Shown: positions 1-7,838 of the stretch, one piece after another | Layout of the letters: each line of letters opens with the position of its first letter | Numbering within the stretch: position 1 is the first letter of the stretch | Assembly: GCA_022823725.1 (NCBI GenBank) | Contig: JAJEHL010000050.1 | Location: 1-64,000 of the forward strand | Reading direction: 5' to 3' | DNA from: Candidatus Latescibacterota bacterium | GTDB lineage: Bacteria > Latescibacterota > UBA2968 | DNA: 64,000 nt | Program-made: the position numbers and the translations under genes | Notes under the pieces: model-generated | Databases searched by the model: none | What the model was told of the DNA's origin: nothing | The model's input: only the letters and a program-made list of their open reading frames with translations

Positions 1-930
1 GCCGGGCAATCCGTCGGCACCAATATCTTCCTTTTCCTGCAACCAGGCCGGATCGTCCAGGCGGATGCGGCTCTTGCCCGTGCCCTGGTTCAGGTGAATG
101 ATTGGATCGTAAGCATTAAAGCCGTAATGCCGCTTTCCGGGCACTGTGTACCGATACTCGAAAAATCCGTGGTAGTCCCGACCTCCCTCTCGCGTCACGA
201 TATTGATGATCCCGGCGTCCATATTGCCGTATTCGGCTTCTGGCACACCTGTTACGACAGAGATTTCCTGGATGGATGCGCGGTTCACACCCGTGAACAG
301 ATTCGCCGCGCGTTGGTCATTGTTCACCATCCGCACACCGTCAACCGTATAGGTGAGTGATATCGGCTTTGGCGTTGTGGTGTACCAGCCCGCCTGGCGT
401 TCGCCTTCGTCCATGTTGAAGTTGCCCTGCCGCACGGATCGACCGTCTTTCTGCACGCCCGGCTGCAAGCCCGCCCATGCCTGGGCATCTTTGATTACGG
501 GCTGCAAGTCGATCTCGGCAGCCGTTACGTAGTATTTGCTCGCGGTCTTGTCCGGCTCTACGGGCGGACGCTGTGCCGTCACGATCAGTTCTTCGGCTTC
601 CAGCGCCGTTTCCTGGAGCCTGAAATCCACGGTGGTGGTATAGCCCACCACCACTTTTACATCTTGCTGCACCACCGTCTGATACCCCACCAGCGAGGCT
701 TCCATGCTATGCGTTCCCGGCAGAACCAGCAAGATGATATAATACCCTTCTGCATCTGCTGTCGCACCCCGATTTGTCCCCGTGATTACGACATTGGCAC
801 CGGGCAATGGATCGCCTTTTGTATCCATTACCCTGCCCGCTATTTTACCCGTTGTTGCCGCCTGTGCCCAGTCCTGAATACCGAGGACACAAACCAGTAA
901 AACGGACAAAAATGCTAACTTTCTTATCAT
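1..930 (-). CDS. TonB-dependent receptor, N-terminal part (runs off the left edge)
   Basis: The minus-strand reading frame opens with ATG at 930, preceded by AAGGAGACATCGAG, and stays open for 310 codons to the window edge, so the C-terminal part is outside. The protein begins with a Sec signal peptide (MIRKLAFLSVLLVCVLG...). A carboxypeptidase-regulatory-like beta-sandwich follows at about residues 28-110 (TGKIAGRVMDTKGDPLPGAN, then GYY and GTHSMEASLVGYQ). Next is a plug-domain region with the usual features: an ELIVTAQRP TonB-box-like stretch, YTVDGVRM, IQEISVVTGVPEAEYG and INIVTREGG. This is the arrangement of SusC-like or CarboxypepD_reg-fused outer-membrane receptors. The outer-membrane location and TonB-energised uptake are known for the family; the ligand is unknown. 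It lies 37 bp downstream of the beta-barrel gene at 968-1699 on the same strand, probably one operon. Confidence 0.88.
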   Translation of the reverse strand, partial: MIRKLAFLSVLLVCVLGIQDWAQAATTGKIAGRVMDTKGDPLPGANVVITGTNRGATADAEGYYIILLVLPGTHSMEASLVGYQTVVQQDVKVVVGYTTTVDFRLQETALEAEELIVTAQRPPVEPDKTASKYYVTAAEIDLQPVIKDAQAWAGLQPGVQKDGRSVRQGNFNMDEGERQAGWYTTTPKPISLTYTVDGVRMVNNDQRAANLFTGVNRASIQEISVVTGVPEAEYGNMDAGIINIVTREGGRDYHGFFEYRYTVPGKRHYGFNAYDPIIHLNQGTGKSRIRLDDPAWLQEKEDIGADGLPG

Positions 931-967
931 CTCGATGTCTCCTTATATAAAGGGTTGTTTGTTGCAT

Positions 968-1699
968 TTACATCACGTAGTATTTGACCGAAAGTCCAAT
1001 CTCGAAATAGAACAGCGGAAATGTTCGCGCTACGCCATAAGATTCCATCTGGCGCAATTCCCCGATCAGCATATTCCACCGCCCCCGCGCATCAACTGCT
1101 GCGCGACCACTTGCCAATACCTCTACACCTAAACCCACGTTGAGTCCCCACGCCACATCTGTGTCATTGAACGGCGCCAGTTCCAATGTCGTATCGATCC
1201 CACCACCCAGATTCGGTTGTCCTGCAAAGATCAAGCCCGATACCGAATTTTTGTAGTGATAAAATCCACCACCATAGGTGATAAAGGGGCTTCCGACCAC
1301 GCCATCCGAACCACCTGTTCGCTCTTTCAGGTGATACAGGCCGTTGATGGTAAAGGCATTGACTGTCATGTAATTGCGCGCCAGCGGACTTTTGATTTTC
1401 TGCCATTCCTCCGGCTTGTCTTCGGGCCAGTAAAAGGTGACGTCTTCGATTTTGCCAGGATCAAAGCGCGTGCGGTGAAATTCCACCTCTAAGGTATTGC
1501 GCGCGTCTCGCGCATAGGTGAAATACAGTCCGAATGCTTCCTGTGCGTGAAAGCGGTTCTTCATCCCGAATACGGGAAAGTTGAAGTTTCCACTCAAACC
1601 CAGGCCAACTTTTCCCACCACGCCTGTGTCCTGCCCAGGGCTATTGCCCGGAAGTGCGAGGAACATCAAGCAAACTGCGGAAGTTATCCATCGTTTCAT
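968..1699 (-). CDS. Outer-membrane beta-barrel protein, function unknown
   Basis: 243 residues beginning MKRWITSAVCLMFLALPGNSPGQ, a typical Sec signal peptide with cleavage near residue 22. The mature part has alternating hydrophobic/polar strands (VGLGLSGNFNF, LYFTYARDARNTLEVEFHRT, GLNVGLGVEVLAS) and ends on an aromatic strand (FPLFYFEIGLSVKYYVM), as expected for a small 8-10 strand outer-membrane barrel such as the OmpW/porin-like type. AAGGGGG precedes the ATG by six bases. The TonB-dependent receptor gene follows 37 bp downstream, so the two are probably co-transcribed and may share a substrate. No specific family is recognised. Confidence 0.7.
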   Translation of the reverse strand: MKRWITSAVCLMFLALPGNSPGQDTGVVGKVGLGLSGNFNFPVFGMKNRFHAQEAFGLYFTYARDARNTLEVEFHRTRFDPGKIEDVTFYWPEDKPEEWQKIKSPLARNYMTVNAFTINGLYHLKERTGGSDGVVGSPFITYGGGFYHYKNSVSGLIFAGQPNLGGGIDTTLELAPFNDTDVAWGLNVGLGVEVLASGRAAVDARGRWNMLIGELRQMESYGVARTFPLFYFEIGLSVKYYVM

Positions 1700-1886
1700 A
1701 CGCGACCCCCTTGTGAATGGTCCACTCTATGCGAGTGGAGATAATTGCTGTGAAGTGATAATTATTTTTATAGACAATAAAAGTGTGTCTAAAGTATAAA
1801 TGAAGTTGGAAATTATAATAGTAAGTATTAGCTTACTAAAATTTAAAACGCCTGTACTCAGATGTCAAGTGGTTTCGATATAAAAA

Positions 1887-1906
1887 ATTCTGCCGTCTGG
1901 CAGAAT
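1887..1906 (-). terminator. Perfect hairpin with T-run on the minus strand, upstream of the outer-membrane operon
   Basis: Arms ATTCTGCC and GGCAGAAT pair perfectly over 8 bp around a GTCT loop. Read on the minus strand the hairpin is followed at once by six T (AAAAAA at 1882-1887 on the plus strand), the form of an intrinsic terminator. It sits about 190 bp upstream of the minus-strand outer-membrane gene, inside the divergent region 1700-2043. It could stop antisense read-through or act as a leader attenuator for the 1699-to-left operon. The rest of 1700-2043 is AT-rich and holds a short inverted repeat (AGTAAG...CTTACT, 1820-1837), the tandem repeat at 1935-1980 and presumably promoters in both directions; no gene is seen there. 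Confidence 0.5.
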
Positions 1907-1934
1907 GGGAATTAGCATAAATATATACACATAT

Positions 1935-1980
1935 AAAAAACACTTGTGTTTATGTTTAAAAAACGCTTGTGTTTATGTTT
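1935..1980. repeat. Two tandem 23-bp direct repeats
   Basis: Positions 1935-1957 and 1958-1980 are copies of a 23-bp unit that starts with six A, continues CRCTTGTG and ends TTTATGTTT. They differ at one position (A or G after the first C of the core). The pair lies upstream of the dockerin-like gene and within the divergent promoter region, so it could be a duplicated regulator site; a simple slippage duplication is equally possible. Confidence 0.6.
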
Positions 1981-2043
1981 GGCTATTAGTACAATAAATA
2001 TAAGGGAATCAGAGCACCCACTACCAGCTTGGGAGATTTGAGC

Positions 2044-2748
2044 ATGTCCTGGGTGCCTGTCGTATTTGCGTTATTAGTTTTTGTAACCTCTGCCTCGGCC
2101 GATCCCCCACGGCTTTATCTCGATACGCTGATTGAAAATCCCGCGTATAACAATAACTTACAGGAGTTGACAGAGAAACAACCGGGTGATACCATCAAAT
2201 TTCAGATTTTTGCGCCTGACGCTGCAGGGCAAAAGAGTTACGGTTACGTTGTTGAACTGGCTTTGCCGGGCAAAGCGTTTGACAGTTATATCGGCGATAT
2301 CAACGGAATTGGATGGACCGAAAAAAATATGCGCTTTGCCCGCGCCAGGTCGGGCAATCCGACCCTGGCTATGCTATCTCTCGCCACGGTAGCGATTCCG
2401 GAGAACGGCTACCTGGGCCAGATTACACTGAATGTGGCACATCCACTAACTTCAGATATTGTTATCGTTATTCAAGCAGCAGCATGGGCAAACGAGGATG
2501 GAATTCAAAATATGGATGCGTCCGGCGCGGCGATATCCTTTATGGAAATCCCCCTTTATCCCGGCGATTTTGACGGTAACGAGATTGTCAATATGGCCGA
2601 CTTTTTATTCTTTGTTGCTGCGTTTAATACCCGGTCGGGAGATGCCAAATACGATGTGCTGGCGGATATAGATCGCAACGGAACCGTTGATATGTTTGAC
2701 TTTGTACTCTTTATCGCTGCGTTTGGTGGTACGAGTAGCGGTTCATAG
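2044..2748 (+). CDS. Secreted protein with C-terminal dockerin-type I repeats
   Basis: The ATG at 2044 is preferred because GGGAG lies at 2031-2035 and the protein then starts with a clean signal peptide (MSWVPVVFALLVFVTSASA). A TTG 15 bp upstream would add five residues. The middle (about residues 25-165) is a beta-rich domain resembling cohesin-like or carbohydrate-binding sandwiches (GDTIKFQIFAPDAAG, VAIPENGYLGQITLNV). The last 60 residues hold two EF-hand-like dockerin repeats: GDFDGNEIVNMADFLFFVAAF and ADIDRNGTVDMFDFVLFIAAF, each with Asp/Asn calcium ligands (DxDGNxxVNxxD and DxDRNGTVDxxD). Dockerins normally bind cohesins; no catalytic module or cohesin partner is seen in the window. 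It stands alone on the plus strand between minus-strand operons. Confidence 0.75.
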   Translation: MSWVPVVFALLVFVTSASADPPRLYLDTLIENPAYNNNLQELTEKQPGDTIKFQIFAPDAAGQKSYGYVVELALPGKAFDSYIGDINGIGWTEKNMRFARARSGNPTLAMLSLATVAIPENGYLGQITLNVAHPLTSDIVIVIQAAAWANEDGIQNMDASGAAISFMEIPLYPGDFDGNEIVNMADFLFFVAAFNTRSGDAKYDVLADIDRNGTVDMFDFVLFIAAFGGTSSGS

Positions 2749-2803
2749 ATTGTGAACTCGATTACTACATGATGTTATCTATTCTTTAAATACTCCCTTT
2801 TTC

Positions 2804-5410
2804 TCATCGAATCCCAAAGGTCGCTTTTTTCGTTACCTGCACGCCGCTTACCAGGTCTTCTACGGTTACCCGTACTTCATGGTCGCCTTTTCCGGCCCCG
2901 TCGAGATTCAACTCCACATAAGAGAGACCATCTGTGGTATTTCCGACCTGGTCGTAGGTCACGCTCACCCCTTGTTTTCCTTCCTCTTTTCCCAGCAAGC
3001 GACCCAGTCCAGCCAGGACGCGGGCACCCCGGATCTTCTGATCTTTGGATTGGATGTGATAGGTTACGCGGTAATGCGTTTGTCCAAATTCATCCCTGTT
3101 CAGGTGATAGATTTCAAAATAGAGAAAGGCGGGATGTTTTTCCGGGAATGCCCATACCGACATGGGCATTATGTTCAATCCTTGTTTGACAAAAACACTT
3201 TTTGATGGTGTCTCTTCCGAGATTGACCAGGCCAGTTCGATGTCGCTCAAATTCAAGTCGGCTCTGGCATAGTCTTCCAATACCACCTGTTGTTTGTATA
3301 TCTGAAACCGCCGCGTTTCCGCCTCCCGAACCCGCAGGCCGAGTTCATAAGTTCCCGGCGGTGCTTCTATGGCGGCCATATCCAGCACCAGGTTTTGCCA
3401 TCCTCTGGATGTATCGACAGAGGTTTGCAAAAAGGTTTCATCGAGGAAAAATTTCCGTTCGTCCCGATACGTCTGATCCACTGCGGGATCTGTTAGTGCC
3501 GCACTGCGTACGACCCAGGTGCCCTCCTGTTTTTTGAGCAGCGAATCCGGAGGGATGCCGCTGTAGATTTCCAGGCGCGTGCGACCGTCTTTTCCCTTAA
3601 AGCTGGCTGTGCGATACCAGAAATCCAGGGGCTGGGCACCCCGGGCAAAGTCGTGAAAGTCGGGTATCCGTCCGGCCATTTTGTTTAGTACCAGTTCTGG
3701 AGAATGGTACAGAAAATCCGTGAGGTCCCGCACGGCGACATAACGCTCTTTTAATTCGTTGGGTACATGCGTGGGTACGGGTGCAAACTCGAAATTGCCC
3801 TGAAAGTATTCGTCGGTAAATGTGACTTCCAGGCCCTCGGCGACCATGGTATATACCCAGGATTCCCAGGGTACTATGCTGGCGTCTTCGCGATTGGTCA
3901 CTGGCATGAATAAGCCTATCGCCTGCTCGACAAATCGCTCCTGGCGCACCCGCGATGGGGAGAAGCTCAGATCCCCTATGTTCACATCGCCCAGCGCGGC
4001 CAGGGTTTGTTCTTGATCCACTATTCGGTTCACCTGGTCGCCTTCACCCGCGTCTGCAGCTTGTACCCGTTCTGACAATTCGGTGCGTTCGGCATCCTGG
4101 GCGTCTTCCAGCAAAAATATGAGTTGGATCTCGTCCGAGGTTAAACCCAGGTCCTGGGGATCGGGCGCTTTGGTGCTGAAAGCGCGGTTGCTGCGAACGG
4201 GATATACCGGTCCCGTGAAAAATTCTCCCACGGCGTCCGGTCCGTAGAGATCTACGGCCATGCGCTCTTTGATGCGCTGCGCTTTGGCTGGCATGTCGGC
4301 ATTCAGGCGGTCAGATGTTGAGCGATAATCGGGTTCACCGTAGCGGATGTACACTTCGCCCCGTCGGTCCCAGGGGTATATCGCTTTTGAAAAATGCGTG
4401 CGTGCGTGCCAGACCCGGCGGTAGTGCTCGGCCTGGCGCAAAAATCCGCCGGATACGCGCGATAGATCGTGCCGAATCCAGAAGCGGCGCAGAAAGGCTT
4501 CGCGCTCTATAGCCGATGTGACTCTGTTGTATGATTCCAGTTCGGGTATGGAGGCCAATAGAGAAATATCCCGGTAGAGTGCTGCTTCGGCGGCATCGAG
4601 AAGGGTGATGTAATTGCGAAAGATGCGTACGGCCCGTTCACCATCGCCTTCATGGAGAAAGACCTGGGCTATTAGAGGCAGAAAACGACGCGATTCTACT
4701 GAGTTGCCCAAATGAGTCAACAGGTCTCGCAATTCGGCGAACTGCTCGTTCATGGCGTAAATCACGCCCAACTGATAGGCGACGTCCAGGTCTTCGGGAG
4801 TCTGCCATATACAGCGTTTGTAAAGGTTGATTACCCGGTCCCATTCATCCTTTTTTTTGTGGTGTTCTGCCATGATTTTGCAGGCTGTGACATCCGTCGA
4901 GTCCCGCTCAAGTGCCCGTTCGGATGCCCGTTTCAAAGATCGATCCTCTTGCAGGAGTCGCACAAGGTCGAGGTGATAGCGTATTTTCTGCGATTGGGGC
5001 GCGAGAGCGATTGCTTTTTCAAAATGTGTTCTGGCTCCGTGGATATCTTCCTTCTGGTAGAGCGCGATCTGTCCCAGTCCGTCGTGCGCTTCTGCGAGAT
5101 CTGGATTTAAGCTCAGTGCCTTTTCAAAAGCCTGTCTGGCTTTTTTCCATTGCTTTTTTCGCTCGCGGGATTCCAGATATGCCGTGCCCAGGCGGGCGTG
5201 GCCTTCGACCAATTCCGGGTCCAGGTGTACGGCTTCTTGCAACAGGTCTATTGCGTGTCGCGCACTGTTCATTTCGATCCGCACATCTGCAGCCAGCATC
5301 AGAGAGTCCGACCGGGTCATCAGGGTTATGAAGGGCTGTTCTGCCTTTGCCCCGCCTGCTATCAGGACGATGTATATGGGAATTAGTCGAATTGCAAGAT
5401 GATTTTTCAT
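2804..5410 (-). CDS. TPR- and GWxTD-domain protein (copy A)
   Basis: 868 residues from the ATG at 5410 (a TTG at 5425 is the alternative). The ATG gives a signal peptide (MKNHLAIRLIPIYIVLIAGGAKA) and has GTGAGGG upstream. TPR repeats occupy about residues 30-270 (ELVEGHARLGTAYLES, AEAHDGLGQIALYQK, VAYQLGVIYAMNEQ). A GWxTD-type domain follows: FWIRHD near 310 and PWDRRGEVYIRYGEPD near 346, in place of the name-giving GWxTD motif. The C-terminal half is beta-rich and repeats the ending of copy B (FGQTHYRVTYHIQ; LSYVELNLD). The function of the domain is not established; its proteins are exported and common in Fibrobacterota/Gemmatimonadota/Latescibacterota-type genomes. It starts 7 bp after copy B ends, so the two form an operon. 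Confidence 0.82.
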   Translation of the reverse strand: MKNHLAIRLIPIYIVLIAGGAKAEQPFITLMTRSDSLMLAADVRIEMNSARHAIDLLQEAVHLDPELVEGHARLGTAYLESRERKKQWKKARQAFEKALSLNPDLAEAHDGLGQIALYQKEDIHGARTHFEKAIALAPQSQKIRYHLDLVRLLQEDRSLKRASERALERDSTDVTACKIMAEHHKKKDEWDRVINLYKRCIWQTPEDLDVAYQLGVIYAMNEQFAELRDLLTHLGNSVESRRFLPLIAQVFLHEGDGERAVRIFRNYITLLDAAEAALYRDISLLASIPELESYNRVTSAIEREAFLRRFWIRHDLSRVSGGFLRQAEHYRRVWHARTHFSKAIYPWDRRGEVYIRYGEPDYRSTSDRLNADMPAKAQRIKERMAVDLYGPDAVGEFFTGPVYPVRSNRAFSTKAPDPQDLGLTSDEIQLIFLLEDAQDAERTELSERVQAADAGEGDQVNRIVDQEQTLAALGDVNIGDLSFSPSRVRQERFVEQAIGLFMPVTNREDASIVPWESWVYTMVAEGLEVTFTDEYFQGNFEFAPVPTHVPNELKERYVAVRDLTDFLYHSPELVLNKMAGRIPDFHDFARGAQPLDFWYRTASFKGKDGRTRLEIYSGIPPDSLLKKQEGTWVVRSAALTDPAVDQTYRDERKFFLDETFLQTSVDTSRGWQNLVLDMAAIEAPPGTYELGLRVREAETRRFQIYKQQVVLEDYARADLNLSDIELAWSISEETPSKSVFVKQGLNIMPMSVWAFPEKHPAFLYFEIYHLNRDEFGQTHYRVTYHIQSKDQKIRGARVLAGLGRLLGKEEGKQGVSVTYDQVGNTTDGLSYVELNLDGAGKGDHEVRVTVEDLVSGVQVTKKATFGIR

Positions 5411-5417
5411 TGCGCCC

Positions 5418-7820
5418 TCACTCAATTTTAAAGCTCGCGGTTTTGGTCACTTTTTGCCCGTCTCTGCGATCTGTTGCAGCTACCTCGATGATGTATTCCC
5501 CTGGCTCGGAACCAGATAGGTCAAGTGCCAGATAGTTGACCACGTTGTCGGCATCGCCCGTCTGGTCATAAGAAATCGCAATTTGTTCTTCGTTCTGGTC
5601 TATGCCCACCAGTTTTTCCAGGCCACCGAGTACTTTTGCGCCAAACGACTGTCCGGAACGCGGTTTTAAGCGGTAGGAGATCTGGTAGTCCGTCTGTCCG
5701 AATGCATCCTGGCTCAGTCCGTAAATTTCGTAGTAAAGATAGATTAGATGCCGCTGTGTATAATGCCTCGTGGCCAGGGGAATGACTTCCAAATTCTGTT
5801 TGACAAAATGTCCTTTTCCGGTGGTGTGTTCAATTGATGCTGCCATTTCGATATCGCTCAGCCAGAGTCTGCCCTGCCGATATGACGGGACCCGCAAGGG
5901 CATGCCATAGACCTGCGTGCGTCCAGACCGCTCTTCAATGGCCTGCACGGCGAGGTAGTACGATCCAGGTTTTACATCCAGTGCGATTACATCGGGAATG
6001 ATCCCGGTTTTTCCATCTACCCGCAATGCGACCCGTTTTGCGGCTTTGAATACTGGATCGCCTTTTGCATTGTATAGTACGGCTCCCCGGTTTATCTGAA
6101 CATCACCGCCATCTCGCGTCAATGCGGAGGCGGGAAATCCATAGTAGATCTCCACGCGCGTGCTGTCGCCCAGTCCTCGAAATGTGGCGGGATAGGCCGC
6201 GTAATACAGTGGTTCGGCGAGAAATGCCGGTACGTAAATTTCTCTGGGAGCCTGGCTTATAATTTGTTCGGGTATGAGAGGTCCCCACATGTGGCGCATT
6301 TTGGTCGCCATTTCTGCGGGCAATACGGCGTAGTCAAAAACGCCATCGGGCGCACCTGGTACCTGGCGAAACGCGATTTCTACACCGTCCCCCAATCCGG
6401 GATATATCCAGTATTCCCACGCCCGGCGATCCTGGATCGGAAAGATGGGTCGTCCCAGAAACGCACCCAGTCCCCCCACGGCCATCGCCGATTCGGCTCG
6501 TTTTCGGATCTGTTCGCTTCTCTGATTTCGCTCGGATGACCGGTTGTATAGCCTCTGGAACTGCCTTTCCAGTTGGCGTTGCGCCTGCTCTGCGCCAGCG
6601 CCACGGTAGGTCACATTGGCGCTGTCGCTATCAGCGGCGTAGTCCGATAGCAGTATTTCGGCTGCCCAATCTACGCGGTCTAATAGCCTCTGTTTGACAT
6701 CCCAGTCTTCGGGATGGGATTCGCGTTGCCGATTTGCGGAAGCACTTTTGTGTGATGGCGTGCCGTAGCGCACATAAATTTCGCCCCGTCGATCCCACGG
6801 AAAAACTGCCGATCCGAAATGCTCCCGCGCATAGGCTACCCGCCGGAAGTGTTCGACTCTTCGCTCGTTGACGTCTGTAATGGGTGTGGGGTCTCGGCGT
6901 TTCCAGAATTGTTGCAGAAGTACTTGTCTGTCCTTTGCCTGCTTAAATGTCTCTGTTTCCTTTTCTGAGGCGAGTAGGGAAATGTCTTCATAAGGCATCC
7001 GCTCTCTGGCATTCAGGCCAGCGATATAGGTTTCAAAAAGGGTTTCTGCCTTTTTGTAATCTTTCCGTTCCAGATAGACTTCGGCCAGTTCCAGCATGTA
7101 TTGCCGCTGGTTTGTGCCCTGAGTTTGCATGAGCCGCGATAAGGTGCGCGCTGCTTGATCTGTGCGGGAGAGGGTGCGGTAGAGTTGCCCCAGTCGCCAC
7201 ATGGCGTCTTTGTGTGCGGGATTGACCGCCAGTTGTTTTTCGTAAAATTCTATTGCGCCGTCTTTTTTTAGTAGATCGTATTCATACATAAAGCCCAGGC
7301 GGTAATACGCATCTGGATGGTCTGGGTCCATTTCGACCACCTGCTCAAAAGCTCTGATGGCATCGCGGTTCATGAGGTTCAGATGCGTCAGGCCAATGTG
7401 GTATTGGGCTTCTACATAGTCGGGCTTTTCGGCCAGGGCGCGGCAAAAGTAATCAATGGCACGCACCCATTGGCCTTTTTCACGGGCATAGACGAGGCCC
7501 ATGCCAAAGTAGGCTTCGGGCATTTTTCGCTGGTATTTTTCTGCGTTTCGAAAGGCTTTTCTGGCTTTGCCAAGCTGATCCTGGGTTAGATACACATGCC
7601 CTAAGCCACAGTGGGTTGGGGCGTGTTTTTTGTTTGTTTTTAGAGATTGCTCAAACAAAATTTTTGCGCGGTCTATTTCTCCTGCTTTGAGTGCCTGATT
7701 ACCCTGTAGATACAGAGAATCCGCAGGAGAAGTATCCGCCAGGACTGGTGCAACAGTCCAGAATATCCCAAAGATCAGGGCGAGCGCAATGCGCCCGATA
7801 TGCCAGCCTATTTTCGACAT
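5418..7820 (-). CDS. TPR- and GWxTD-domain protein (copy B)
   Basis: 800 residues from the ATG at 7820 (TTG two codons upstream is the alternative). It has a signal peptide (MSKIGWHIGRIALALIFGIF...PVLA), then at least six TPR units up to about residue 250 (APTHCGLGHVYLTQDQLGKA, AEAYFGMGLVYAREKGQW, PDAYYRLGFMYEYDLLKK). A GWxTD-type domain follows with FWKRRDPTPITDVNERR and PWDRRGEIYVRYGTP, and a beta-rich C-terminus (FGQTDYQISYRLK; VNYLALDLSGSEPGEYIIEV). It is a diverged paralog of copy A, only 7 bp upstream of it. Probably periplasmic or envelope-anchored with the TPRs as a protein-binding platform; this is inference. The double-PhyH gene ends 18 bp upstream. Confidence 0.83.
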   Translation of the reverse strand: MSKIGWHIGRIALALIFGIFWTVAPVLADTSPADSLYLQGNQALKAGEIDRAKILFEQSLKTNKKHAPTHCGLGHVYLTQDQLGKARKAFRNAEKYQRKMPEAYFGMGLVYAREKGQWVRAIDYFCRALAEKPDYVEAQYHIGLTHLNLMNRDAIRAFEQVVEMDPDHPDAYYRLGFMYEYDLLKKDGAIEFYEKQLAVNPAHKDAMWRLGQLYRTLSRTDQAARTLSRLMQTQGTNQRQYMLELAEVYLERKDYKKAETLFETYIAGLNARERMPYEDISLLASEKETETFKQAKDRQVLLQQFWKRRDPTPITDVNERRVEHFRRVAYAREHFGSAVFPWDRRGEIYVRYGTPSHKSASANRQRESHPEDWDVKQRLLDRVDWAAEILLSDYAADSDSANVTYRGAGAEQAQRQLERQFQRLYNRSSERNQRSEQIRKRAESAMAVGGLGAFLGRPIFPIQDRRAWEYWIYPGLGDGVEIAFRQVPGAPDGVFDYAVLPAEMATKMRHMWGPLIPEQIISQAPREIYVPAFLAEPLYYAAYPATFRGLGDSTRVEIYYGFPASALTRDGGDVQINRGAVLYNAKGDPVFKAAKRVALRVDGKTGIIPDVIALDVKPGSYYLAVQAIEERSGRTQVYGMPLRVPSYRQGRLWLSDIEMAASIEHTTGKGHFVKQNLEVIPLATRHYTQRHLIYLYYEIYGLSQDAFGQTDYQISYRLKPRSGQSFGAKVLGGLEKLVGIDQNEEQIAISYDQTGDADNVVNYLALDLSGSEPGEYIIEVAATDRRDGQKVTKTASFKIE

Positions 7821-7838
7821 GCTCAATCGCCTGTATAT

